DNA of 64,000 nt from Symsagittifera roscoffensis (Eukaryota; Xenacoelomorpha; Acoela; Convolutidae). The notes below the pieces were generated by a model, which did not search any database, was not told the origin of the DNA, and was given only the letters and a program-made list of their open reading frames with translations. Below are positions 11,101 through 22,035 of the stretch, piece after piece (the first letter of the stretch is position 1; the number at the start of each line of letters is the position of its first letter). The stretch covers positions 63,153,253-63,217,252 of the forward strand of contig NC_087062.1 in the NCBI RefSeq assembly GCF_963678635.1, read 5' to 3'. A program made the position numbers and the translations under genes.

Positions 11101-11344
11101 GATCTGCCTGGCTCAGCAAAAAATCTAGTTAAAAAAGCACAAAGATAAACACCGGATAGTACTGGTTATGAAAAAAGCGATCAATCAAATGGGGATGAAT
11201 AAGTTAGCATGTTGAAAACAAGACTGCTCGTATCAGGGCAAAGCCCTGAATGTTCCAAGTACCAATTAATTATTCTCGACTATTTTGTGGTTAATGAAAT
11301 TTTGATAAAAACATGACTTTAAGGCAAATAATATCGTCGTTTAT

Positions 11345-11620
11345 GGAATCAGGTGCGGATCTAGGACTTTCTCGATAGCTCTAAGACCTTATTTTGACCA
11401 AATTTTCTGGGCCGCAGGCAAATTTTGAAAAAACAGGTCAAAAAGCCCTTTTTTGCCACTTTTTGGAACATTTTGACCAAACAATAGCGTTTTAAGTATA
11501 TTTCGGCGCCTTTAGAACAATTTAAGGGTTGGTCGGCCGAAAATGGATTTCATAAAATCATACCAAAGGATGACCCTTTGGTTGGCGAGGGGGTCGAATC
11601 CTTAAAGAGAGAAAAGGGGC
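11345..11620 (+). mobile_element. hAT-like non-autonomous fragment
   Basis: The left edge reads AGGTGCGGATCTAGGA, close to the CAGGGGCGGATC-type ends of many hAT-derived MITEs. The body (GGCCGCAGGCAAATTTTG, AGGGTTGGTCGGCC) is shared with 22036-22390, and partly with 29340-29525 and 19190-19330. There is no transposase frame. Assignment to hAT rests only on the end motif. Confidence 0.5.
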
Positions 11621-11749
11621 GACCACCACAGCCCCCCCCCCAAACCCGTCGCTGTGTGAATTAATAAGGCCAATTAAATAAAAGCTTGCCTCAATTCACT
11701 TAAAGCACGCTAAACTTTGAACATAAAAGTATAAACGAACAATTTAACT

Positions 11750-11850
11750 GGACCTGTTGGTGAGCGCGACCCTCCTGAGAGCACAAAGTTCATGGGATTG
11801 ATCACCGGAGAGAAAAAAACACCCCGAGCATATATATTCGTTACTTTCTT
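11750..11850 (+). repeat. Degenerate tRNA-like SINE fragment
   Basis: GTTGGTGAGCGCGACC followed about 50 bases later by GAGAAAAAAACACCCCGAGC parallels the better-preserved element at 20085-20230. The Pol III B box is decayed here. Confidence 0.35.
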
Positions 11851-11891
11851 TGAAATTCAGAACAAAAACAAAGCTTTGCTAAGCACATCTG

Positions 11892-13186
11892 CTATTCTCC
11901 ATTAAGATCTGAGCAGCTGGTCTTTTGTGACATGAAGGAAAGCTGCTCAGTGACCCCAATCCTGCTCACTAGCCTTAATTTTCTGTTTAATTTGCTAAAA
12001 ATAAACGTGAGGAGACTTATTAATTGGTAACACATTTTTTGTGATTTCATAATTTATTGACCTGTTGAGCTGTATGAGTAGTATGATCCACATGGAGGAG
12101 AAGGTGACGACCGAGAAGAAGGCGGAATTGGACACACAGAACATGAAGTGAGCCACCACCGAGCCATTCTTCAGCCAGTCGAACTGAACAGAGAAAAGTC
12201 AACTCAGTCTGAAAAAAATTGGCAGGCCCGACCAAAAAATCAGTGATTTGGGCTTTCTTCCAGCTTAGTTATGATCTAGTTTATGAGTTTTTGGTAAGAA
12301 CAACCAAAAAATTTATAATTTGGGCTTTGCTTCAGCTTAATTATGATTTTTTCACATCGAAAACAAAAGGTCTGCCTCAAACAAGAGAACAAATTATGGT
12401 CATTTCGAGCGTGAACCCGGAAAATTAAACCAATTATAACTCATATCGTAATTATGAATAGTTTAACTTGAATTTGTGATATTTAAACTGTTTGAGCTGA
12501 CTGAACGAGGACTAACATGTATGAGCAGGATGGAGATGAGACTGCAGATGTTGAATGAGAAGTCGATGAGAGACAACACTATGATGAGCTTCTCACTGAA
12601 ACAAAACCAGCCACAGTATATATACCATTCGAACTATCCTGAAAAATGTAAGAATTGGTTTCTTGTTCTGGCAACTCAACTACCCCCCCCCCCCCCCCCT
12701 AACGAGAAAATATAAATTTGTCCCTCTTGGGCCGCTAGGTTTTCTTTACTCAATTAATCAATAAAAGACTATTGGCTGGGTTTGTTGACAATTTTTGATT
12801 TGTCTGTTAGTATAGTAGTCTTATAACGGTTTTAAGATCCGACATTAATTTTGTGCTTCTCACCTCTGGTGTTTCTGTGCCCTGCTCCAGTATACAGCCA
12901 CCACCACCAGTGCACCAACAGCACCCAGAGTGTTGAATGTGCACTTGAGGAAGAAGAGATATAAGTAGTTGGGGTCCAGGGTGAACAGGAGAATGCGGAA
13001 CACTATGATCTCACACTGGGAGAAGTCAGTTAGCTTGGAGAAGTCAGCTGGCTGGGACGCCCCATCATCACTGCCGACAAGTTCAACAGTATCGTTTGCA
13101 AAATCCACCGACAAGTTACTCCCTTTATTGTCTGCTCCATTAATTTCAAGATTTTCGTTCGCCAAATCGAACATTGTATTGCTCAT
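11892..13186 (-). CDS. Multi-pass membrane protein, GPCR-like (four exons)
   Basis: Four exons join in phase on the minus strand: 13186-12864, 12595-12517, 12183-12062 and 11994-11892, with GT-AG borders throughout. The product is about 208 residues. The ATG at 13186 was chosen over the upstream TTG. Residues 1-70 are polar and hold two N-glycosylation sequons (NLS, NDT). Three hydrophobic helices follow: about 80-105 (ending VVVAVYW), 112-133 (LIIVLSLIDF) and 145-174 (SSMWIILLIQL). The short basic loop after helix 1 and the LSLID of helix 2 resemble secretin/cAMP-type GPCRs such as GPR157; this is inference. A 7TM protein should continue, yet exon 4 ends in a polar tail at TAG. Either the gene is truncated, exon 4 is wrong, or it is a different three-helix membrane protein. 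Function unknown. Confidence 0.6.
12683..12699 (+). repeat. 17-C homopolymer within an intron
   Basis: A run of 17 cytosines lies in the first intron of the membrane-protein gene. Runs of the same length occur at 6875-6891 and, as G, at 62610-62626. Confidence 0.9.
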
Positions 13187-13189
13187 TTT

Positions 13190-14525
13190 GACGAATTGAG
13201 TTATTACGATAATGATTTGAGATGTTGCACCAATGATAAGAATCAGGTATAGCAAAATAACTTTTGCAGTTTATGAGGAAAATCAACTCGTTTAAACTGT
13301 GGAGAACAGATGAACTTTAGAAGAAAATTACGAAGAAATGAAAACCAAAATTATCTTCGTTAGAAGAACTACAAAATATTTTTTTTAAATCTTTTGAGTT
13401 TATGAGCGGGTTTTTTTACTCAGCTTCAAGTTCGAGCTTTGAGCGGAAACGATGCAAGAAAAATCAAGTATTTATTGATCCTTTTAATCAGACCATAAAT
13501 ATTCCTCTGCAGATAATTTACTGCGAGTATCACAACTCAGCGGAAGCAGGTGATTAAAAATAAAGAATTTGCCAACTGATGATATAAACAAATGACGGAG
13601 CAAAGAAATTCGGGCGTAAAAAAACTGCAGGGTATGAATTGTTTTAATCAATTCAGGGGTCCTTTGGGTCCCTGTTAAGCTTGAATATTTTTCAATCGAT
13701 ATGGGGTAAAAGTAGGTCTTATGTCAGACGAGCTTGCCCTTTTATAGGGCAAATTTATTGGTGAAGTAGGAAGAAAAAACTACAGCTTCCAATAAAATTC
13801 CGCTCAACAACTGACTTTATCGAATTACTTAGTACATAAATTAATCCAGAAATCTTTGAAACTTGATCTTTTATGGCCGCATGAGAATGAGTCGAGGCAA
13901 TTTTTACTAAAAACCACGTCAGATAGGTTCAATTTCGATCAAATTGAATAAAAGCCGACGGCCATTAATAACAGAACCGAAAAAATGGTTTTAAAGTTGG
14001 AAGCTAGAAAGCTGCCGAAAAAAAGCTTCCCTCTTGTTCTCAGCCACTGAAAAGGTGGGAGTTGCAAAATATCACTTACAAAAAAATAGCCAATTGAATT
14101 GATGCGTATTTTCAATTCACTTTATATTGCAGTTTTCACAAAATGGAGGAAGCAAAAATCTGATTGAGACGTGGAATTTTACCGGGAATGCCAGGGAAGC
14201 TGAGAGACAGTAATTACAGCAACAACGAACGCATCGAAAAATTCAATTATCGATATGTAATAGTTCAGACAAGATGGGGTATCTTGTCATTAACTTCGAT
14301 CTTTGATAATGCATTTTTTGAAGGGCTAATGACTTTCAAAAATATTTTGAAAATACCATCGACAAATTTAATAAGAATAGACCAAATATGTTTTATGATC
14401 TTTTCAAAGTGAAATACTACAAGTTCCTGTATCACCAAATTTTTTGATGTTATGTTTGTTGTCATTAATATTACAATTCATAATTTCCTGGTTGCATACT
14501 CACTACATGTTTCAATCTTCTCCGC
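13190..14525. other. Upstream region of the membrane-protein gene, no feature seen
   Basis: No further phase-consistent exon, TATA-containing promoter or repeat copy was identified. The 82-codon plus-strand frame at 14164 has no recognisable features. Confidence 0.45.
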
Positions 14526-14529
14526 CAAA

Positions 14530-15130
14530 ATTGGCACCTTTCGACCATCTCGGCCAATTTTTCTCATATTTTAGCCGCTTCGACCAAATTCGTGTGCTTC
14601 AAATTTTTTACCGAAAAACTGCGCACAATTTTGTTCGATCCATGCCAGACAGGCTTCGGCCATTTCAACCGATATCTTAAACGTTTCGACTTTCTCGACC
14701 CGAAAAAAATACAATCTTTTTCGAGCCAAGCCAGAAAAAGTTCGGCCGTCTCGAGCGAGTTCGTTTATGTTTCGATTCTCTCGACCGAAAGTGCTCAACT
14801 TTGTTCGACCCAAGTCAGATGGGGCTTTGATCACCTCGACCAAATCGAGAATGATTTGGCTTTCTCGACCGAACAACGGTTTTTGTATGACTTTGCTCGA
14901 CTGGCCACAGATATGCAACAAATATTCTTCGAATGTCTCGACTAACTTCGGGTATGTTTCAACGTTCTCCACAGAAGACAAAAGCATATTTTTCATCGGG
15001 CCCAGAAGTCAGATATAATTCGACCGTGCTCAATATGTTTCAGCCGCGTGCAACCGATATTGAATGTGCTTTGAGCGTGCTCGAGGTAGATTTCGATCAA
15101 GCTCTAAACTTGTTTTGACTATACTTGATC
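14530..15130 (+). repeat. Degenerate 85-bp satellite, about 6-7 units
   Basis: Units of roughly 85 bases start near 14573, 14654, 14740, 14826 and 14917. Each has a TTCGGCC-TCTCGACCA-like head, a GTTTCGA-TTTCTCGACCGAA middle and a TTTGTTCGACCCAAG-CAGA end. Internal similarity is visible but eroded. Open frames of 117 and 141 codons on opposite strands here reflect this repetitive, stop-poor sequence rather than genes. Confidence 0.7.
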
Positions 15131-16325
15131 GAGTTTTTGATTGTTTTGACAGTGCCCGAGACATGTTTTGACAAAATTTTGTGCAGTACCTTATGATGAT
15201 ATTTAATCAGAATGAAACTATTGGAGTCAACTATAATTTAAAACTTGGTAAAGATAATTTTGATATGGACTTGTTTTCCATCTTCAAAAATATAGTTTTT
15301 TTTCACTTTATGTCGAAACTTTAAAATGAAGCGATTACAAAAAATTTCATAATTTACTTTCTTTGACTGCCGGAACCTTAGAATTTGTAAAATCATCGCA
15401 CTATTTACGTTTGCGTTAAAAAAACTCTCTTCTCTTGATTGCGTTCGTTTTTTCAGCATTCTATGAGGGAAATGATCAACACATCAACTTTGTAATAAAA
15501 AATTATTTTTCCAAACTGGGTTTTGCTCAACTAGTTTTGGCAATGTTTTGATTAGGCTTGAGTCATTTTATAATCGTGTTTGCGAAGTGGTTTTTGATAA
15601 AGTTTGATTGATAACTATTGACCGTTTGTGAAGTATCTTTCGAGTTTGTGCTCGGTCTAATCACAATTTCATGAGTTTTTGGACATTGCTCTCAACTTTG
15701 AAAATATTTACATAAAAAGATCACCTTACAATAAAAATGAGGTTTTTTTCCGAGCGTTTAAAAATTGGGGACGAACTTTGTATTCGGGTGTGGTTTAGTT
15801 TTTTTCTTATTTTTTGTTTTCCAAGCAAAATCAGCTACCACAAAAAATCACCGGAGAGAGTTCAGTGATAGATCAATTTTTAGCACTTTCAGTCGTGATT
15901 CAAACAACTTTTAAAAATGTTCTAAAAATTTTCCCAGTGTTGAGAAAAACCGGTTTGAAATTATCAATTTTTTGTCCAAATTCGATTGAGCAAGCAGTCA
16001 TACAATAGTTTACTTTAACAGCTTAAAAGCTTACAATTGCTTAATTTGTGAGGTAAAAACTTAAATTTACTCGGCTCTTTTTATTATTTTAGCGCTTTTT
16101 GAAAACAAAAACGTCAAAAATTCGAGAAAAAAATGCAAACCAAATTTAAAAAAATTTAATACATTTTGGATTTATAAGCTTTTCTGGTCATTTTTCAGCA
16201 TGAAATATTTTACAATTTGCTTATTTTACTATGAATGTTGGATATACCTCAGCTCTAGTTTTTCGTTCAAATCTTTTTATCAAGCCACGCAGAAAAAATG
16301 ACTATAGATTTAAAAAAAAACTTTA
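15131..16325. other. Gene-free AT-rich interval
   Basis: Nothing supported as a gene, RNA or repeated element was found. The frames near 15.3 and 15.9 kb are short and lack any recognisable feature. Confidence 0.5.
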
Positions 16326-16545
16326 GGAGCGCGGTCTGTATTTAGACAACCGCAAACTCATACTAGTCAGTAAGCAGACAAACACTATGTTAACCAATCA
16401 GACCGAGATGATAAAGCAAACTTACGAAATAAATATTTATTAATTATGGGTTTCTTCTTTGTCTCGATTCTGATTCGTTCACATAGTATTTGTCTGCTTA
16501 CTGACGAGTATGAATACGCGGTTGTCTAAAAACTGCTACGTAGCC
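16326..16545. mobile_element. Inverted-repeat MITE, copy 2
   Basis: The arms begin TTTAGACAACCGC and end GCGGTTGTCTAAA. They run for about 75 bases with high but imperfect complementarity through GTCAGTAAGCAGACAAA and CTATGTTAACCAATCAGA. The outer tips differ: GGAGCGCGGTCTG on the left and CTGCTACGTAGCC on the right. Copy 1 carries the same two tips in the opposite orientation. No coding sequence. Confidence 0.85.
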
Positions 16546-16739
16546 TATGGTTTATTAAGCATCTTATCCCAATGGTTTACTCGTGGAGTTAATTTCGATT
16601 GAAGTTGTAGTGTTCAGCCATTGTAGAATCCGCTGCTTCTCACACCACTTTAAGCAAGTTTAATATTGTCTTCAAAATAAAACGGTGTGATGTAATTGGC
16701 AGATTATAAGCAATTAGAACAAGCGAATAAGAGTGAAAC

Positions 16740-17880
16740 GCTGCTACTTTCAGCACACAGGCCAAGCAGAGCTTAGAACTACTTTCAATATAAAACAAAC
16801 ATTTAAGAAAAGAAGTTGAAAGGAAAAACTTTGAAAAAAAAAACGAAGTGAACCAAAACTTTCGTATGTCTCGAAAAAAGAAATCAAGGGCCCAACTAGA
16901 GCTGGAGGTACCCTTTTGATATTGTTTGTTTTTGCTATACTGATGCGGGATGAAATGGGCAGTTTCGAAAATTGGACTTTGCCCAAAACTATAGTTATTT
17001 CTTTATTGACATTCCGAATTTGGAAATGGATTTTTCCCAAAGACAACATCTTTCCATGAAAAATTGAGAAGTCGCCGATTTTGCTTTTAATCTCAGACTT
17101 GAAAGAGTATATTTTCAGAAAACGTAAAGTTTTTAGAAAACGGTCGAAAACTCAAAGACGTCCTTTACAAAATCCATATATTTTCTGCAAAAAAGTAGTG
17201 ACATCTTAAACAGAGAAGATTCCCAAATCTGGTTTTACCAAATAGAAACTCAACCAAAGATTGGCAAGGTGCTTTTTGAGAAAAATCAAAAAATTTCAAA
17301 AAAAATTTTGACCGCAAAAATTTTGAGTTTTTTAAGACTAAATTTTAAAAAAAAAGCGTAGTCGCCTATGCAGGTAGAAATTCAACAACCTGTTGTTTCG
17401 GTTCAACCCAAAATCTCAGGTTTGGGATTATAATTCTTGAGAAAAGTCAAAAATTGCTGACATTCCGGGGGCCATTATTCTTTGTGTGAAGCCGCTTATG
17501 CAAGAAAGTTTCCCACAACGCATCCTTTGGATCAAATCCAAAATCTCAGAATTGAGAGGATAGTATTCGAGAAAAATCAAAATGTTTCAGAAAACGGTCA
17601 AAAAACGTTTTTTTCCGAAGCGATAAATTTTTGTGTGAAACAATCTGAGGTTGACGGCTGAGGCAGAGGAATTTCTCTCCATTGAATCCAAAATCTCAGA
17701 TTTGAGGGTTACTAAAAAAACTGTCAAAACACAAGCATTCGACAATTTCGAGGGCCATAACATTTTGTGTAGAAAAATTGAGCGTAACAGCTTGCAAAGG
17801 CGATTTTCCTACAACCCTTTCTGTTCATTGAACCCCAAATTTTAGATTCGGGAAGATAGTTTTAAAATCTGGAAAGAAAA
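16740..17880 (+). repeat. Dispersed composite repeat, copy 2, with periodic units
   Basis: This is collinear with 9060-9900 but longer. From about 17340 it contains four degenerate units of about 130-160 bases. Each carries a G-CGCCTATGCA-like motif, a CAAAATCTCAGATTTGAG-like motif and a TTCGAGAAAAATCAAAA-like motif, the first starting near 17358 and then near 17490, 17654 and 17790. Frames in it (for example 17651-17845) are not conserved between units. Confidence 0.6.
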
Positions 17881-19189
17881 TCACCCCACAGAAATCTTAG
17901 AAGGCTGTAGATAGTGAGAAAATTAAAAAGAGATCAAGAGATTGTGCAGGTACCTAGACAATAGGCGACGTTTTTCCTTTGATCAGCTTTTTTTTCAAAA
18001 TCGGTGAGGCAATTTTTGAGAATTGCTTAAGTTTTTTGAAAAGTGAAAACATTTTCCAAAGCGTCTCAAAAAAATAAAATGAAGAAACTAATTCACATAC
18101 ACTTTCATAATACCTGTTTGGCAAATGAGCCAATCAAGACTTTTGAGTGTTGAATTAGTAACGGAACAAACTTACAAAGTGATAACATAGCTTGTAGCTG
18201 CCAAGACAGAACCATTAAGAAGAAATGGAAGCATCTTATCAAATAGTATCAACAATGATATTTATATGATTCTTAGAAAATGGAAATTTTTGTAAAATCT
18301 AAATTTATTTTTGTTTGCTTTTTCACCTTGGGGTACACTATTTTCCAGACCGTTTTCACTTAGAATGATACGGCACTCAACCTCATACAATTTTTTTGAG
18401 GTAGGTTAATTGAGTGCCGCCGAAGAGCCTCGTGAAAGCTGGCCAAAAATCAGATTTATTGTTTAGAGAGAAAAAAGTTTGATTTCATAATAGTGTTGGC
18501 ATATATTTTTATAAAAGAGGAAAAATTGTTATCTGAAGACGTTTTTCTTCTGCACTTACCTTAATAAATAGAATTTTGAGATATATTTTAAGTTTTGCTG
18601 ACTGGAGAAAATACCAAATAAACAAACGATCAAGAGTCAAAAATTTTTATATAAAAATAACGTAGTTTCCTTAAAGTTTTCAACTTTAAGTTTTCATGTT
18701 TTGTTTTTGTTGGTAATTTGGCCATACCAGCACAATGATGTCTTTAAAAATGTCATGCTGCTCATTTGATCATCGGCAAAAATACCTTCACTAATTTGTT
18801 TCTTTTTCTACGATCATTAAGATTATACATAAATTTCAAAGAAGCACGGCTTATGAACGATTTGCAACCAAGGAACTAAACTCCGACTGCAAAATCAGAA
18901 TTATTAATATTCATTGAAGCTACGGTCGAAAATCTCACCATTCCAAATGAAAAAAATTGACCTAATTTTCTACCGACGGCTGCGAATTGATGCGCCACAA
19001 GGTCGAAAGGTTACAACACTTTAAAAAACAGAAAAGTTGCCTCACTTCACTGGCATGCTACCTTGCTCTTATTTTAAGACACTTAATTGTTCTGCGCGCA
19101 CTAAGTAAATGGTGTAAAAAACAGTGCTTGAATGCAAAATTAAAATTACCATCTCAATCAGAACATAATTTTAGAGGAGAAAGCGCAGG
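17881..19189. other. Gene-free interval containing a strong hairpin
   Basis: No gene supported. Its one notable structure is a hairpin at 18371-18419, listed separately. Confidence 0.5.
18371..18419. repeat. Perfect 10-bp inverted repeat with inner stem
   Basis: CGGCACTCAA at 18371-18380 is the exact reverse complement of TTGAGTGCCG at 18410-18419. Inside it, CCTCA (18381-18385) can pair with TGAGG (18397-18401). No flanking repeat copy or gene explains it. It could be a decayed MITE tip or an RNA structure. Confidence 0.5.
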
Positions 19190-19330
19190 AGCGGATTAAG
19201 TGGGAGGGGGCGAGGAGGTAGCGGATGCTTTTTTTCTCAGGGATTCGACCCCATCATCAACCAAAGGACCCCCATTTTGCTGCTATTTTGAGTCATTCGA
19301 ATTCGATTCACCGACCCAATGGTTTTTTCA
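19190..19330 (+). mobile_element. hAT-like end fragment
   Basis: CAGGAGCGGATTAAGTGGG at the left edge and GATTCGACCCCATCATCAACC downstream resemble the fragments near 11.4 and 22.0 kb. Strongly decayed. Confidence 0.35.
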
Positions 19331-19579
19331 AAGGGGCCTTCAATTTCAATATATATAAATTTTACAATATATACTGACTTTGAGCGGAAGCGCGCGTCGA
19401 AAAAAAATTTTTTCTCAAAAAAACTTTGAGGGGAAGCGCGAGTAAAAAAAAAGCAATTTTGGGCCGCAAAAAGACTTCACAAAAAAGTGTAAAGCCAATT
19501 TTGTTTAAAACATCCTTACCGCACAGAAATTCCAATCAAATTAGGGTCGATATCATCCAAAAACCTTAATCAAAATAAG

Positions 19580-19730
19580 AAAATGCAATTAGTTGACCTA
19601 CAAAAAGAACTTTTGAAGAAATTTTCCCAGAACTCATCTCATTTTCTGTTGTAACCTTTTCAATTTTTCCGCTTGTGTTTAGATTAGGCCTAATGTTTAT
19701 AATAGTCGACCTAAATAGGCAAAAGCAATC
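19580..19730 (+). repeat. Dispersed repeat with TTTAGATTAGGCCT core, copy 2
   Basis: Collinear with 10950-11100, sharing AATAGTCGACCTAAATAGGC and the upstream TTGACCTACAAAAAG. Non-coding. Confidence 0.65.
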
Positions 19731-19904
19731 ATCCCCCCACACGCCATATAAAGTACAAAAGGATAGATTTCGCTCCTTGTAACAAATCAATAATGGCAAA
19801 TAAGCTTCTTTCAACCAATTTGTAACGATTTGGTTGAAATTAAGACGGATTAAATTTCCGCTTGCGCGTTAATGGCGCGAAATATATCACGCGTTAATTG
19901 TCTC

Positions 19905-20060
19905 AAATTGGCCAAAATGGCAATTTTTAAACCCCCATAACTTTACAAAAAATGATCACAAGTAAAATATCTTTTCAAATTTACGCCCAGGACAACAATA
20001 CCTTTAGAATGATATTAAAAAAATTCCGTCAAAAATGGCTAGTTAAAAAAAAAGTCGGAA
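19905..20060 (+). repeat. Dispersed repeat, same family as 40258-40415
   Basis: Shares GGCAATTTTTAAACC, CCATAACTTTAC, AATGATCACA and AAATGGCTAGTTAAAA with the copy near 40.3 kb (40258-40415), and is inverted relative to 2640-2812. Confidence 0.5.
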
Positions 20061-20084
20061 CAACAAGCAGTGTACGGATACTAT

Positions 20085-20230
20085 AGTGGTGAGCTCACAC
20101 GGTTGAGCACATGGAAATCAACGTTTCGACCCCCGAAGGATCAAAAAGTTTTGCGAAACTGATCTGAAGAAAAAAACATCCGAGCATATACATTCCTCAC
20201 TTTCTTGGCCTTCCTCACTTTTTTTCTCCA
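20085..20230 (+). repeat. tRNA-derived SINE-like element
   Basis: CTATAGTGGTGAGCTCAC resembles the A-box region of tRNA-Asp/Glu, and GTTTCGACCCCCG about 40 bases downstream resembles a B box. The 3' part (GAAAAAAACATCCGAGCATA) recurs near 11810. The cloverleaf stems do not close, so it is not called as a tRNA. Confidence 0.45.
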
Positions 20231-20615
20231 GCTAGCCTTCAAACATAATGAAATTTGATTATATTTAGCTTTAGCGTTGCTACAATACCGCAAAACGTTC
20301 TGCTCTCAAGTTAGAGCCAAAAATTTGCCATTGAATTACAGTGACATGATGAAACACAAAAAAAAATCATATTCACGCAAACTTTACAGTAAGTAATTGC
20401 TTGCTCTACTTTGTTTCACTGCAGTGACATTCGGCTCGAGTAATATAGTTGAGTGTACATGAATCAGTGTTTGCCGCAATTTTTTGAGCTATTAATGTGC
20501 CGCTATTTGGTACATAATTGAGTTTGTATTGCGTTATATTTTTTTAATTAAAACTCTGAGTATCATTGACTGAGAAAGACGCCAAATTGGCTCAGATATA
20601 TCGCTTTTACCAGAG

Positions 20616-20836
20616 TAAGGCCTGTAAGTAGAGAATCGCGTATTTATACTAGTCAATAAATAGACCAAGACTATCTTACCCAATCAGAATCGAGATAAAA
20701 AAGCAAACGTAAGAAATAAAAAGTTGTCAATTATTTATTTCGTACGTTTCCCTTCTTAGCTCGATTCTGATTCGTTAATATAGTAATTGTCGATTTACTG
20801 ACGATTACGCAGTTTTTTGCTTACTGCTACATAACC
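20616..20836. mobile_element. Inverted-repeat MITE, copy 3
   Basis: The most diverged of the three copies. Its left arm has GCGTATTTATACTAGTCAAT and CCAATCAGAATCGAGA. The right arm has TCTCGATTCTGATTCG-like sequence and ends CTGCTACATAACC. It shares the AAGAAATAAA centre with copy 2. Confidence 0.75.
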
Positions 20837-21247
20837 TTTTTTACGGGACCTGATCAAATAACTTAAATTAAAAAGATCAAAACAAATTTGAGCAAGACCA
20901 ACACGAAAAAAGCTGAATTCTCAATAAGCGAAAAAAAGCTCTTAATAGTTTTAATGTTTTCCGCAATTTTTTTCAAGGGGAGATCGTGATTGAACCAGGT
21001 GAGCTATATCTCACTTTAAAAAAATTCCAATTCCAAGCCTGCAATTTAGATTATAACTACTTTTTGTTCAACGTGTTAAATTGGTCAACAGAAAAATAGG
21101 CTGGATAGCTTCTATTTTGCAAACTTTTCTTTTGAACGAAAATGATCTAAGAAAAATATCAACACAGAGGCGAGAACACCACCAAAAAGCAACTCGATCA
21201 AGTGAAATAAGAAAAGGTAGAAATAAGCCTCGAATTAGCAAAAACTC

Positions 21248-21329
21248 GGCTACGTGTAGGATTCGAATCCGCGACCTATGCAATCAAAAGATTGAGAGTT
21301 TCACACACTATCCAATCAGCCACGCAAGC
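21248..21329 (-). repeat. tRNA-Lys-like Pol III promoter block
   Basis: On the minus strand, TGGCTGATTGG stands at the A-box position and GGATTCGAATCC matches a B box, with GTGTGAAACTCTCAATC as the anticodon arm and GGTCGCGGATTCGAATCC as the T-arm side. This is close to the plan of tRNA-Lys, but the acceptor strands do not pair well. Confidence 0.65.
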
Positions 21330-21725
21330 TTAACAACTGACAAATAATAGTCACGAATAAAGCAGCTAAATGTGCTAATAAATTGCCAATGCGATTCAGT
21401 CAAACTAGCACCAAATACAAATAGACTCAATTTTGCAAGTAATAATTTGAAATATAACAAGCTGACGCCATCCACAGTAACTTTGCATGTAACAAATTGC
21501 AAAGCATAAAGTCACATTATGTATAAAATATGCATTTCAAAGAAAATTTTGAGATATATTGAGTTGAATTTTCTGAAATCGAGTTTTCATTATTTTTTTT
21601 TCGGTTCATTTGATGAATTATAAATGCATCAATTTTGTTAGCTTATTACTATTCGAATGTCAAAGCACATGCTATGAAAAGCTGTAAAGGTGCCCCAATG
21701 TGCAAAGTGGCACCAATATGCGACT

Positions 21726-21771
21726 TAGGTTGGAAAAACAAAAAGAAGGTTCTTTTTGTTTTTCCAACCTA
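21726..21771. repeat. Perfect palindrome: 22-bp arms, 2-base loop
   Basis: The left arm 21726-21747 (TAGGTTGGAAAAAC...) is exactly complementary to the right arm 21750-21771, separated only by GG. The left arm is the normal 3' edge of the SINE-like repeat, and the right arm replaces the expected GTACTAATACAC continuation. Confidence 0.95.
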
Positions 21772-22035
21772 TAAGGGAATAAAATTGTTTAAATTTCTGA
21801 TAGGCAAAAACAAAGATTTTTATCGAAGCAAAAATCATTCATTTCAGTAACTTAAACCTGAGATCATTCACTTTTTCACAAAAAAAAATGAAAAAAAAAA
21901 AGAAATTAAATATGCATGGTTGACGCAAAACGACTTAGAAAAAACTCTAAAGATGCGTTATTTTTCTTGAGTTTTTTTACAATTTCAGAAACATGCATCA
22001 GTGTAATGTTATTACTTTCGCCGATTTTAGCAAAC

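Larger units (their letters stand above)
21150..21771 (-). repeat. SINE-like dispersed repeat, copy 2
   Basis: Uninterrupted copy of the family described at 150-985, in the same orientation. The tRNA-like block at 21248-21329 is the best preserved of the three. The right end is extended by an inverted duplication at 21726-21771 not present in the sister copies. Confidence 0.8.

Noticed and set aside
12184-12206. Alternative upstream acceptor TTTTTTTCAG for exon 3 of the membrane-protein gene
   Set aside because: It puts the exon out of frame and destroys the helix 3 sequence, whereas TCTCTGTTCAG at 12184 is in phase.
13187-13255. N-terminal hydrophobic extension of the membrane protein (start at a TTG)
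   Set aside because: The first ATG in frame, at 13186, has a good AAAATGA context. The upstream part has no ATG and would need an unproven upstream exon.
14571-14996. 141-codon and 117-codon genes on opposite strands
   Set aside because: They overlap each other and coincide with an 85-bp degenerate satellite that is poor in stops in several frames.
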